Of a stretch of 64,000 nucleotides of DNA, positions 26,101 through 32,109 are shown piece by piece; the stretch's first letter is position 1, and each line of letters opens with the position of its first letter. The stretch is from Lampris incognitus. Taxonomy: Eukaryota > Chordata > Actinopteri > Lampriformes > Lampridae. The stretch lies in assembly GCF_029633865.1 (NCBI RefSeq), contig NC_079216.1, positions 67,661,918-67,725,917 on the forward strand. The letters run 5' to 3'. The notes beneath the pieces are model-generated. The model was not told the DNA's origin, ran no database searches, and saw only the letters and a program-made list of their open reading frames with translations. The translations under genes and the position numbers were made by a program.

Positions 26101-29100
26101 TTACACCACATTGTGTTTGCTTGACTCACTGCTCAACTGTCATACTATTTGATTAAGCGTCTATAACATTTCACAATATGACATGATAAATAGGATATCT
26201 TAGCCAAGTGGCAAGAAACGTTTAGCCAACAAGTAACAACCAATGGCAATTAGCAGAGTATCTGTCCGGCTTTGCTGGGAAGCGGAAGCTGACAGCCATT
26301 TCACAGCAAGCTGCATTTTGAGATGAGGTAATAGCAGTCACTTATCACAGAGGATGGGAGGATAAATGTCTTATAGTAGGGATTATGAGAAAGCTGTGGC
26401 CAGCATAGCAAGCAGACATCCATCAAAGGGATGCAAGCGTGCACATGCATACACACAACTAAACACACACAAATAACCAAGAAGTACAGACGCAAACACA
26501 CGAGCACAGATGTACACGTTCATTTAGAGGCTTGCTCCATGAGCGGGCGGGCAGTTTAACAGAGGGGGTAATTAGCCAGATGCCTTTTTGGGTTTGTCTG
26601 TGCACGTGCATATGTCTTTGCTTGCACTTGCATTTGTGGGGGGAGGAAGCTAATATATGAAAGCAGACATCTTTAAATTAGAGCACCCACTGATTAGCCT
26701 CACACTAGCAGGGCATTACTGGGAATGAGCCCACAGCGTGATTCCGTGACTCAGCAAGAGCCAATACTTCAAATTATACACATCTGCCCATCCACTCCAT
26801 TACAGTCATTAATGGATTAGACTTCTGGAAGCAGGCAGAGGGAGATGCTACACTACATGAGACTTATAAATAAAGAAAACGCTTTTTCTTCCTTTTTTTT
26901 TTTGCAATAGATTTTGCACAATTTCCTCAACATGTTGTGATTTGTGGTTTCAAAAATAAAACATTCTTCCAATCGTTTCACAGTCAAACGGTGAAAGGGA
27001 ATCATATATTTGTATGTGCTTGCAAGGCCCACGCAGACAACCCAGAAAGGTGCTGAGCAGGGCATTAGCTTTAACGCCACGCCAGGGTTTCTCCCACCTC
27101 TACCTGGACAACAGTTGGAGGAAAACAAGTGAAAGGAGAATAGAAATGTGAAGGACAGCGGAGGTACCAACTAGACAAGAGCGTGTGATGAGCAGAAGCT
27201 AGGAGTGGACATGAGAGCGCTAAAGATCTAAGGCTGAGAATGTGTGCACCCATTTGAAGCTGCTCATATGAAAAGGCACTTGGTATAATCTAGTAAGCAC
27301 AGGCGAAACCTATTAAAGGCCACAAACGCCTTGTTTTTGTTGTTGCATGTATATCCTGCCCATTTTATCCAACAGATTCTTTTCTTGATCAAATCATCCG
27401 AAAGGAAACTTGCAAGTGTGTGGAAAAGAGCTTTTAACTAGCACGTAAATTTCATCTGAGGACAAATGCCTGACATGCGATGTCCATGAAAATCAGTCAG
27501 ATTAACCACTTCAATACAATGCATTACATGCCGTCGACACATAAAATGACAACAAGATGGGGCTAAATATTCCCTCAGTCACACATGCTAAGATACTTCC
27601 TACTTGAAGGAAAAGCACTATTGCTTTGACATTATCATTAAACATATTTGATGATAACTGTGGTGGCATTTTGAGGTCGGTTTCGGATTCTCCTCAGCGG
27701 GCAATTCACACATACCCAGGTTTTAGATTCTTTTATCAGGTTCACTACATCCAGAAATTGCTAAAACATATTGATGCTAAACCAATCATTAAATCTACAC
27801 CGTCTTTGATCTATGAAGCATGAGCACATAGCTCTATATAAGAGGATTAACTTGATTTTCCTAAAGCTGCCTCTAACCTATGCAGCGAGAAGATGGAGGT
27901 GAGGGGGAGAGAAACACACTTGTCCTACGGTGGGCAAGCTGCACAACAAACAGAAATGGCTGGATAGCATTTTTTGGAGCCAAATATGTTTGACCCTTGA
28001 CAACAGAGGATTCTTAAGCAACCTAAATTCACTAAAAAGGTCTAAGATGTTGTATTGATGTAAAGCCCACTGAGGCAAATTTGTAATTAGTGATAATGGG
28101 CTATACAAATAAAGTAAAATCGACAAACAGATCTGAAACTAAAACTGCATGGAGTTCAGAGACCATCATTACTCATTCATTAATTGAACAAAACTGTACT
28201 TAGCCAGAACTAAGAGTCTAAGATCCTACTATAGACCATTTTATTGTGTGCAAAACATACAGATAAAAAAATGTTTAATTTTGAAACACACACCTGTGTT
28301 TCATCTTGAATTACACGGTACTGTTCCTTCCACACAGTGATCTTGGAGACCTCATCTTTCCGAAGGGCTCGCTCCTTTTTCAGTTCAGGGCTCCAGAAGG
28401 TCTTGATGGAATTCATGGAGGAGCTCAGCTTGCTCTCCTTCACCTCCACTTCCCGCCGCAGCAACTCATTCTCACGCAGGACCTGAGCAAGTGGGATAAG
28501 CAAGCAACACAAAAAAACTAGGCATAACCAACCATGTCTTGCAGCCTATTTGAAAGACAAAGCTGTACCCTATATGTAAAAGCTGAACAAGATACCTCTT
28601 TGAGTTGGGCCTGTAGATCTAGTATGGTGTTGTCCCTGGCCTGTCTCAGAGAATGGGGCACAGTGGAGGCCATGTGATGATCCCCAAAAGCCAGGGCATC
28701 GCCTGCTATCATGCCAGCAGGCAGCACAGCGTTGGTGGGAACTGAGGTGGCAATGTTGGGGGTACTGGCTGCCACACCACCACTGCTGCTGCCCCTTGAA
28801 CCATATGTCACCCTCTGCCTTCCCATCGTTGTCATTGTCCCGCCACTTTTAGGGAGGTGGTCGGCTGCAATGGCAACCTCGTTGTCACTCAGGTACATTG
28901 GTCCCGAGGTGGCATATGCTGCATTGAGGGACTGGATGTTCTCCATAGAAAGGGTCTTACCCCCTGCTCCTCCAGGACCTCCTCCGCTGCCTCCAGTGCT
29001 GTTGGTGCGACGGTGACCCATCCGAGGAGAGCGAGGAAGGCGAGGGGAACGGCCGGATCCCTGATTGCTGCTACTGCCCCCATCTCTCCCTACGCTGTGG

Positions 29101-29141
29101 TTGGCATCCCCTCTGCCAACAGAGCGGGCACTGCCATACAT
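8407..29141 (-). CDS. erc1: ELKS/RAB6-interacting/CAST family member 1, complete gene, 19 coding exons (1110 aa) plus alternative last exon
   Basis: Coiled-coil scaffold of presynaptic active zones and cortical microtubule/exocytosis platforms. The family binds Rab6, liprin-alpha, RIM, Bassoon and LL5beta. I joined 19 minus-strand exons by GT-AG sites and reading phase: 28596-29141, 28294-28482, 23956-24247, 23367-23494, 23142-23216, 22873-23028, 22461-22628, 21556-21723, 21258-21395, 21020-21160, 20561-20701, 20197-20390, 19121-19256, 17088-17219, 16099-16259, 13875-14022, 11263-11358, 9495-9680, 8407-8544. All phases agree and the total is 1110 residues, close to human ERC1 (about 1116). 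The start MYGSARSVG is the family start. The Ser/Gly-rich head (1-165) precedes near-continuous coiled coil to about residue 1000. The C-terminus ends in a FIP-RBD-like helix (EYANSVLQQIADYCPDILEQV). An alternative exon at 10935-10961 gives the GIWA ending. The a/b paralog was not resolved. Confidence 0.95.
8940..9393 (-). mobile_element. tRNA-derived SINE, family A copy 1
   Basis: Read on the minus strand it starts with a tRNA-like head (A-box-like TAGTGTAGCGGTCTATTCCG; degenerate B box GGTTTGAATCC). A tRNA-unrelated body with conserved GACACAATTGGCCGTGTCTG and TCACTGTCAGGTGAAAAGAA follows. It ends CAATTGGCC...GGGGAGAAAAGG and an A-rich tail. Lies in the last erc1 intron. Other copies: 13152-13591, 17596-18030, 41129-41556, 46690-47059 and 62699-63124. 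Confidence 0.9.
9451..9480. repeat. (GA)n microsatellite next to erc1 exon 18 donor
   Basis: GAGAGAGACAGAGAGAGAGA tract 15 bp from the exon 18 donor. Confidence 0.8.
9495..9680 (-). CDS. erc1: erc1 coding exon 18 (1004-1065), long isoform
   Basis: 186 bp, acceptor CTGGCAG|ATG, donor GAACAA|GTACTG. Encodes PPLLALSQNRSKLKLYIAHL, TDLCHDRDPSIL and WEEELQKMTLEQ, matching the ubiquitous ERC1 C-terminal tail. Confidence 0.93.
10293..10521 (+). repeat. 38-bp minisatellite, 6 units
   Basis: The unit TCAGTCATGTACACGTCAGT followed by GCCAGGGCCGTGGTGTGC repeats six times with few differences. The main variant is CCGTGG versus CCATGG. It lies about 400 bp downstream (in erc1 sense) of the alternative terminal exon and upstream of exon 18, so it is intronic or UTR depending on isoform. 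Confidence 0.93.
10935..10961 (-). CDS. erc1: erc1 alternative terminal exon: DDEEGIWA-stop (PDZ-binding isoform)
   Basis: Minus-strand sequence CCCAACAG|GATGATGAGG reads D-D-E-E-G-I-W-A-stop (TAG at 10935-10937), in phase with exon 17. In mammals the brain form ERC1b and ERC2/CAST end in exactly this GIWA motif, which binds the RIM1 PDZ domain. The predicted isoform is 1011 residues and lacks the FIP-RBD tail. The exon body is 27 nt before its UTR. A candidate minus-strand poly(A) signal is at 10098-10103. Only about 300 bp separate it from exon 17. Confidence 0.9.
   Translation of the reverse strand, partial: DDEEGIWA
11263..11358 (-). CDS. erc1: erc1 coding exon 17 (972-1003), branch point for the two C-termini
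   Basis: 96 bp, acceptor CTTATAG|ACT, donor GATCAG|GTAGCT. Encodes TQNRMKLMADNYEDDHLK then NHKPSPDQ. It is too short to show in a simple ORF scan. PSPDQ is where the family splices either to the long Rab6-binding tail or to the GIWA tail. Both downstream exons are present here and both are in phase 0. Confidence 0.93.
11405..11832 (-). mobile_element. tRNA-derived SINE with L2-like (GGAT)n end and internal (CA)n
   Basis: On the minus strand the head is CGGCAGCACAGTGGTACAGT, GGTTAGCACGGTCGCCTCAC and GGGTTCAAACC (A and B boxes). It is followed by the common teleost GGAGTTTGCATGTTCGCCCC body. It is interrupted by about 46 CA dinucleotides at 11530-11622 and ends GGATAAGCAGCTTGGATAAT with (GGAT)n. 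It sits 47 bp from the acceptor side of erc1 exon 17. Confidence 0.88.
11530..11622. repeat. (CA)46 microsatellite
   Basis: Uninterrupted CA tract inside the SINE at 11405-11832, about 170 bp upstream (erc1 sense) of exon 17. Confidence 0.95.
12590..12647 (+). mobile_element. SINE family A 3'-tail fragment
   Basis: GTGGGGTAATTGGCCAAGGA followed by CAATTGGGGAGAAAA and A/G homopolymers, the terminal part of the SINE family without body or head. Confidence 0.6.
13152..13591 (-). mobile_element. tRNA-derived SINE, family A copy 2
   Basis: Full-length minus-orientation copy in erc1 intron 16. Head at the high-coordinate end (GGTAGCGTGGCGGTCTATTCC; GGATCGAATCCCCGTGTTAC) and a C-rich/A-rich tail at 13152-13190. 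Confidence 0.9.
13875..14022 (-). CDS. erc1: erc1 coding exon 16 (922-971)
   Basis: 148 bp, acceptor CTAACAG|ACAG, which completes a Lys codon (AA+A), donor CAGCAG|GTAGGG. Encodes QEALLAAISEKDANIALLEL and LKREKDRLVQQLKQQ, among the most conserved parts of the ELKS/CAST family. Confidence 0.95.
14198..14234. repeat. (TG)n microsatellite
   Basis: TG tract in erc1 intron 15. The rest of 14023-15300 shows no gene; a (TTGA)n stretch at about 15060-15085 resembles an L2-type LINE tail. Confidence 0.85.
15324..15930 (-). mobile_element. Rex3/RTE-type LINE, 5'-truncated, with 14-bp target duplication
   Basis: The minus frame encodes a Rex3-type C-terminal polyprotein segment (VVVKRELSWKTKLSIYQSIF; TYGHELWVVTESVRSRIQAA; SQLRWFGHLIRIPPGCLP; GRPRTRLRDYMS; LLPPRPDPGEA), open for 200 codons. 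It ends in GATGAGATGAGATGAGATA. AATGTTTTCATTAT occurs at 15310-15323 and 15931-15944. The open frame and clean duplication suggest a fairly recent insertion, in the intron between erc1 exons 15 and 16. Confidence 0.92.
16099..16259 (-). CDS. erc1: erc1 coding exon 15 (869-922)
   Basis: 161 bp, acceptor TTTCCAG|ATG, donor ATGAA|GTAGGT, ending phase 2. Encodes MEELLGAMEKVKQELESMRA and AERRKHLEEVLEM. Confidence 0.94.
17088..17219 (-). CDS. erc1: erc1 coding exon 14 (825-868)
   Basis: 132 bp, acceptor GCTGCAG|GAC, donor AAGCAG|GTACAT. Encodes DTLRQKTERIEELEEALRES and VQITAEREMVLAQEEAARS. Confidence 0.95.
17596..18030 (+). mobile_element. tRNA-derived SINE, family A copy 3 (plus orientation)
   Basis: The only full-length plus-orientation copy. 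Head GGGTAGCATGGCGGTCTATT, B-box region CATATCAAATCCCCGTGTTA (degenerate), body as in the other copies, tail AATTGAGGAGAAAAAGGGGG. In the intron between erc1 exons 13 and 14. Confidence 0.9.
18212..18882. mobile_element. Foldback repeat with internal 37-38 bp tandem units
   Basis: The left end TTAGTTCATGTGGACACAAC, GTTTATTGAAACGTTTTATC is mirrored at the right end (GTTGTGTCCAGATGAACTG). Between them the left arm carries about five tandem units CTGCAGGT-CCCCACCCTTATAAACAATA and the right arm the same units inverted. The inner flanks AACCAACCATCAGTTTC / GAAACTGATGGTTGG are also inverted. The right edge extends TTGATTTTCTTACCTGG...ATCAAGAC, shared with 35944-36098. Possibly Penelope-like termini; assignment uncertain. 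Confidence 0.7.
19057..19104. repeat. (CACG)n tetranucleotide repeat
   Basis: About eleven CACG units, CpG-rich, 17 bp from the erc1 exon 13 donor. Confidence 0.9.
19121..19256 (-). CDS. erc1: erc1 coding exon 13 (779-824)
   Basis: 136 bp, acceptor CCTTTAG|GCA, donor GTCAAG|GTGAGG. Encodes QMKDQTKKVASLKHKEQVEK and EEARKREDNMSENSQQ. The intron starts within 20 bp of a (CACG)n array (about 19057-19104). Confidence 0.94.
20086..20195. repeat. Paired CA / CAGA microsatellites at an erc1 donor
   Basis: CA tract at 20086-20120 and a CA/CAGA compound tract at 20156-20195. The second runs into the exon 12 donor site. Confidence 0.88.
20197..20390 (-). CDS. erc1: erc1 coding exon 12 (715-779)
   Basis: 194 bp, acceptor TTGTCAG|GCT, donor GAGAG|GTGTGT, leaving a split Arg codon. 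Encodes AQTAALEAQANTELAER, then GKAQAEVDRLLEILREMENE and KNDKDKKINELE. The downstream intron begins directly in CA/CAGA microsatellite DNA, which abuts the donor. Confidence 0.94.
20561..20701 (-). CDS. erc1: erc1 coding exon 11 (668-714)
   Basis: 141 bp, acceptor TGTCCAG|ACC, donor AAGAGG|GTGAGG. Encodes TSLLDLKEHASSLASSGLKK and LEIALEQKREECLKLENQL. Confidence 0.94.
21020..21160 (-). CDS. erc1: erc1 coding exon 10 (621-667)
   Basis: 141 bp, acceptor GTCCCAG|GAG, donor AGGGAG|GTGTGA. Encodes ERIIERLKEQRDRDDRERTE and LKELKERLSTLQGDLSDRE. Confidence 0.94.
21258..21395 (-). CDS. erc1: erc1 coding exon 9 (575-620)
   Basis: 138 bp, acceptor TCTTCAG|ATA, donor GAGAAG|GTGTGT. Encodes IENLQEQLRDKEKQMSSLKE and NTDTALTTLEESLAEK, nearly identical to mammalian ERC1. 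Confidence 0.95.
21556..21723 (-). CDS. erc1: erc1 coding exon 8 (519-574)
   Basis: 168 bp, acceptor GGTCAG|GTG, donor AAGAAG|GTGAGA. Encodes VDALRLRLEEKEATLNKKSK and DMLEVKERKVNVLQKK, coiled coil. Confidence 0.95.
22461..22628 (-). CDS. erc1: erc1 coding exon 7 (463-518)
   Basis: 168 bp, acceptor TTTTTAG|ATG, donor ACAGAG|GTACAA. Encodes MEQVKQDLSRKDTEMLGLQT and FSDSKQHIEVLKESLTAKEQ. Compared with the longest human isoform, about 28 residues (the block around KEAQWEELKKKAAG) are missing at the exon 6/7 junction. No exon for them was found between 22629 and 22872, so this copy resembles the shorter ERC form. Confidence 0.94.
22873..23028 (-). CDS. erc1: erc1 coding exon 6 (411-462)
   Basis: 156 bp, acceptor CTCAG|GAT, donor AACAAG|GTCTGG. 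Encodes DAKINSMERSLRDMEEELLM and MKQMEVYRSHTKFMKNK, all coiled coil. Confidence 0.94.
23142..23216 (-). CDS. erc1: erc1 coding exon 5 (386-410)
   Basis: 75-bp exon, acceptor CAACAG|GAG, donor ATGAAA|GTGAGG. Encodes ELHRRYEGTPESTKTKALQT followed by VIDMK, matching the family's KTKALQTVIEMK. Confidence 0.94.
23367..23494 (-). CDS. erc1: erc1 coding exon 4 (343-385)
   Basis: Acceptor CTCTAG|GAC, donor AGAGAG|GTAACT. It completes the split Gly codon from exon 3 and encodes SAKASEEDQERTRRLADAEM and HHLESLLDQRDREIGALRE. 128 bp, phase 1 to phase 0. Confidence 0.94.
23956..24247 (-). CDS. erc1: erc1 coding exon 3 (246-343)
   Basis: Acceptor CCCTAG|CAC, donor AGCAAAG|GTGGGT, ending phase 1. Encodes MTLQALQDELRIQRDLNQLF, a variable PASQGHD stretch, then HERQAKELFLLRKTLEEMEL and DESIKKLLEMLQSK. 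The upstream intron (24248-28293) holds a large duplicated segment and a foldback element. Confidence 0.95.
24248..25119 (-). other. erc1 intron 2, 3' part, no gene seen
   Basis: Non-coding, with pyrimidine-rich DNA at 24760-24930 and a short (CA)n at about 24976-25005 on the plus strand. Confidence 0.5.
25120..25953. mobile_element. Foldback DNA element interrupted by a duplicated segment
   Basis: Termini CCCCTTTTCCACTGCATGGT and CATGCAGGGAAAAGGGG match the 4110-4536 element. The element is split: GGTACTATCCCTAACTTTTA occurs at 25432-25451 and again at 25866-25885, flanking a 414-bp insert (25452-25865). Confidence 0.7.
25475..25857. repeat. Direct duplication, copy 1
   Basis: Near-identical (roughly 95% by eye) to 27335-27697, from GTTGTTGCATGTATATCCTG to TTTCGGATTCTCC. 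This copy sits inside a foldback element and is bounded by a 20-bp direct repeat, so it looks inserted. Confidence 0.9.
25954..27334 (-). other. erc1 intron 2, middle part, no gene seen
   Basis: AT-rich intronic DNA with short T tracts and CA-rich patches (about 26430-26510). No coding exon was recognised. Confidence 0.5.
27335..27697. repeat. Direct duplication, copy 2
   Basis: Partner of 25475-25857 about 1.85 kb away in erc1 intron 2, with scattered substitutions and a few short indels. It lacks the flanking 20-bp repeats seen at copy 1, so it may be the older copy or the source. Confidence 0.9.
28048..28122 (+). mobile_element. L2-like LINE 3'-tail fragment
   Basis: GTAAAGCCCACTGAGGCAAA, then GTGATAATGGGCTATACAAA and TAAAG. 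This is the reverse orientation of the tail seen at 34140, 51973 and 55857. Confidence 0.65.
28294..28482 (-). CDS. erc1: erc1 coding exon 2 (183-245)
   Basis: Acceptor GCTCAG|GTC and donor ACACAG|GTGTGT, 63 codons, phase 0 on both sides. It encodes VLRENELLRREVEVKESK and the conserved SIKTFWSPELKKERALRKDE, the start of the coiled coil. Only 113 bp separate it from exon 1, whereas the next intron is about 4 kb. Confidence 0.95.
28596..29141 (-). CDS. erc1: erc1 coding exon 1 (residues 1-182)
   Basis: Starts at the ATG (29141-29139) of MYGSARSVGRGD, six bases inside an exon whose acceptor (TTTATTTAGCAG) is at 29145-29152. The 5' UTR is therefore split by an intron, as in mammals. It includes the conserved block KTLSMENIQSLNAAYATSGP and ends AAA GAG|GTATCT in phase 0. 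The segment 100-160 is more divergent and enriched in Gly, Ser and Thr. Confidence 0.95.
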
Positions 29142-29144
29142 CTT

Positions 29145-29807
29145 CTGCTAAATAAAAGGAACAGAGCTGACTGCAAGACTTCAGAGTGTAAGTTCTCAAG
29201 GCCAAAGGTGTGGATATATTTAGCTGATTATTGAGTTGATAGTCTCTTATCACTGTTCAGTGAATGTAATGGTAATCCTGGTTCAATGGGAATCAGCGTG
29301 CACAATGAACGTGACAACTTTTTAGCTCTCTTGTTTTCTTATTCAGTGGCAGGGCTGCTGGATGTTCCTGTTCAGACTAGAGCTGCCATCCAGGTTTGCA
29401 AATGTCTGACACCAATCTGCAAGAAAAAACACAGTTCTACTATAAATAATGCAGTCTATCATACACAGTGTTAGTGTGGAGATGGTGCCAATTTTACAAC
29501 TGGAGGTGTTAACCACGGGACACAGTAACACCAAGTAGTCAGCTTTGGCAGGCGGGTATAGAACAAAATAAACGATGAACATTATGTTGTTTTTTACGAG
29601 TTTGTAGAAGCTTCAGTGTATGAAAATGTTCCCAAATGCTTTAACCTTTTTGTAATGTCTAAATGACTAGTCAGTAACTCGGCCTTACATTTGCTAAAAT
29701 AACATTGTCATCGAAAAAAATTCCGGCCATTTTGACAAATCTGAAGCATTGGAATATTCCTTCAGCTAATGGGTGGCGATCCCCTTCGCCTCAGAATTGC
29801 TCAGCAG
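29145..29807 (-). other. erc1: erc1 5' intron (between UTR exon and coding exon 1), no gene seen
   Basis: AT-rich sequence upstream of the coding exon 1 acceptor. No further coding exon is recognisable. The intron presumably continues to the CpG-rich block near 30.8 kb. Confidence 0.45.
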
Positions 29808-30471
29808 GCTTGTAGAACCTGATAATGTAATAAATTCCCTATAATATAATAACCCCGATAATGTAATAAAATCTGCTCGAGTCAATTGAAAACGCAATAA
29901 AACCTGATAATGTAATAACTTCCTGATAATGTAATTAAGTGCATTTCCCTATAACGTAATAAACTTTTTACCAATAAAGTAATAATGTGTTACATTAACA
30001 GGACGTTATTAGGGTTAGGGTTAGCTATATTATATAGTTTATTACATTATCGGGAAATGCACTTTATTACATTATCAGGAAGTTATTACATTATCAGGTT
30101 TTATTGCATTTTCAATGGCCTCAAGTGCATTTTTTATCCCATTATCAGGGTTATTACATTATCAGGGATTTATTACATTATCAGGGGTTTATTACATTAT
30201 CGGGGTTTTATTACATCATCAGGGTTATTGCATTATCGGGGGGTTTATTACATTATCAGGGTTATTACATTTTCCATGGTTATTACATTATCGGGGATGT
30301 ATTACATTATCAGGGTTATTGCATTATCAGGGATGTATTACATTATCAGGGTTATTACATTATCGGGGATGTATTACATTATCAGGGGTTATTACATTAT
30401 CGGTGATTTATTACATTATCGGGGTTATTACATTATCGGGGATTTATTACATGGTCCGGTTCTACCAGGCT
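29808..30471. mobile_element. Palindromic foldback element built from TTATTACATTATC units
   Basis: The left arm (about 29808-29985) carries GATAATGTAATAA units. The right arm (about 30035-30471) carries the reverse complement TTATTACATTATC. Arm ends match (GGCTTGTAGAACCTGATAATG against the complement of TGGTCCGGTTCTACCAGGC). Longer blocks also match in inverted orientation, for example GGAAATGCACTT, AGGAAGTTATTACATTATCA and TTTTATTGC[A/G]TTTTCAAT. The right arm is expanded by about 15 extra tandem units. The centre contains TTAGGGTTAGGGTTAG. It lies in the erc1 5' intron just downstream of the CpG block. Confidence 0.85.
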
Positions 30472-30639
30472 TCTTCTTCTACACGTCTGGCCGGCGCCCT
30501 CCGTGGCCTCAGGCTAGCAAGGCTAACATGACGGCTAGCAGACTGCTGACTTGGCTACCGTTACGTGTAGTAGCGTGTGCGGCTAGCGACCCGGATTGAG
30601 ACGTGAATAGTTTGGTTAATTCGTTAAGATTTCTTTCTC

Positions 30640-31500
30640 TTTTTCATACTCGAATCTCCGAAACGTTGTTTTCCAAGCGTGTTTTGGCTGCGGTTAAACA
30701 CTGGCGAAGGAAAAGGGGGCATTGGACACATAGGTAGTGGTCACTCCCGAGGTGAGGGGGGGGGGGGTCCTCCCTGCCTCCCTCACCCCGGCGGCGGCGG
30801 CGTATAGGCGGACACCAGGACGGCAGCCGCCGGTGCAGAAACGCGCGGCCACATGACGGCTGAATTCGGGCGTTTCGGCCCCGTGTGGAGACGCGGTTTG
30901 TTGAGACCATCTTAAAGCATTTTTGCCCGATTTCCACATTGAGGCTGACGGGCTTTTGCTTTGGAGACACCCAAACCATATCCATTTTCCTCCTCCTCCT
31001 CCTCCTCCTCCTCCATTAAAGGGCTTCGCCTCTGTCCGTTTCATTCAAAGGCTCGACGGTCCAGCCAACACCGAGCGCGACGGCTCGAGCAAAGCAGCCG
31101 AACGTCAACGGCACCGCAAGGCGCCGCCGCCGCCGCGCCGCCAAACGCGGCCGGCGTCCCTCCCCGTTAGCGCGGCCAAGCCGAATCCCGTCCCCCCGCT
31201 AACACAATAGCCGCGATGGACGTTTCTCCACACTACCTTCTCCTTTATGCGGGCAGCTCGAAGCGGCGTCGGTGCTGGATCCCTTGGCAGATGGAAATCG
31301 GAAGCAAGACGGTCATTTTCTCCCAGTTCCTCGGCGCGTCCCTATCTCACTTTCCCATCTCTTCCCGGCAGCGGCGGCGGTCTCGGCGGCTCCGGAGAGC
31401 CAGGGCGCCTCGGTGACGTAAAGCCTGCGATGCGCGTTCACGACACTCCATCGCCACGCTTGAATTTCCGATGCGCGGCCACGACCGTATGGGGATAAAG
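30640..31500 (-). promoter_or_regulatory. erc1: Probable erc1 promoter / 5' UTR exon, CpG-rich block
   Basis: Marked CpG and GC enrichment against AT-rich surroundings, with (GGC)n at about 30789-30801 and (CCT)n at 30989-31013. A minus-strand donor-like CCGGG|GTGAGG lies at 30787/30786, in the correct orientation to splice to the exon 1 acceptor near 29145. Position and orientation fit a housekeeping-type erc1 promoter. No transcript evidence is available. Confidence 0.6.
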
Positions 31501-31640
31501 CAGCCCCTGACCAGCGGCGGCTGGCCGGTACGGGGACCCCTTCAGATATCAGGGGAGGAAAATCTTCTCAGACATGTTAAATATGATTTAGTTGTATAAT
31601 GCAAATAATGATGAAATAAAAGTGTTGTCAGTCTGTGAGC

Positions 31641-31982
31641 CAGTGGCGCCCCCAAGGGGTGGCCCACGGCCACCCTGATACTATCCCTGCGCCCCCCCCG
31701 CTGGCCCCCCCAGCCACGAGTCGCATATGCAGAATATGCTTCTGATTATGCATAATATGCTTCTATCTGATATTTTGCATCAGGTGCTGTTCATTTAAAT
31801 CCATAATGTATATTTTTCTCAACTCTCATATTGACAGTTTTCCACTAGGCTATACAGGATACTGCCACAGCATCATAGAATTCCCGAAATTCAGTCATGG
31901 CTTTTGGTTTTGGTGTGCCACCCCAAGAGTTTCAGTGGCCCCATTTGGCCCCTCCGATGAAACATTTCTGGGGGCGCCGCTG
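31641..31982. mobile_element. hAT-type MITE with 8-bp target duplication
   Basis: CTGTGAGC at 31633-31640 and 31983-31990 flanks an element that begins CAGTGGCGCCCCC and ends GGGGGCGCCGCTG, its inverted complement with one mismatch. 342 bp, no coding capacity. Confidence 0.88.
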
Positions 31983-32042
31983 CTGTGAGCGCCTGTCAGC
32001 AGCATTAAATGCTGGATCTAATGGTGTTTGGTTGGTTCCTGG

Positions 32043-32106
32043 CTGAATACATATACTTCCGGTCTGAATACATATACTTCCGGTCTGAATACATATACTT
32101 CCTGGG
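32043..32106. repeat. Three tandem 21-bp units
   Basis: TGAATACATATACTTCCGGTC repeated three times, the last slightly changed (CCTGGGTG). Each unit contains an ETS-like CTTCCGG core; no function is implied. Confidence 0.75.
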
Positions 32107-32109
32107 TGA

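Noticed and set aside
30009-30024. Chromosome end or true telomeric array
   Set aside because: Only about two and a half TTAGGG units, embedded in a foldback repeat.
30644-31210. Several 95-116 codon frames over the CpG-rich block
   Set aside because: GC-rich stop-poor sequence with overlapping frames on both strands and low-complexity residues; best explained as promoter and 5' UTR.
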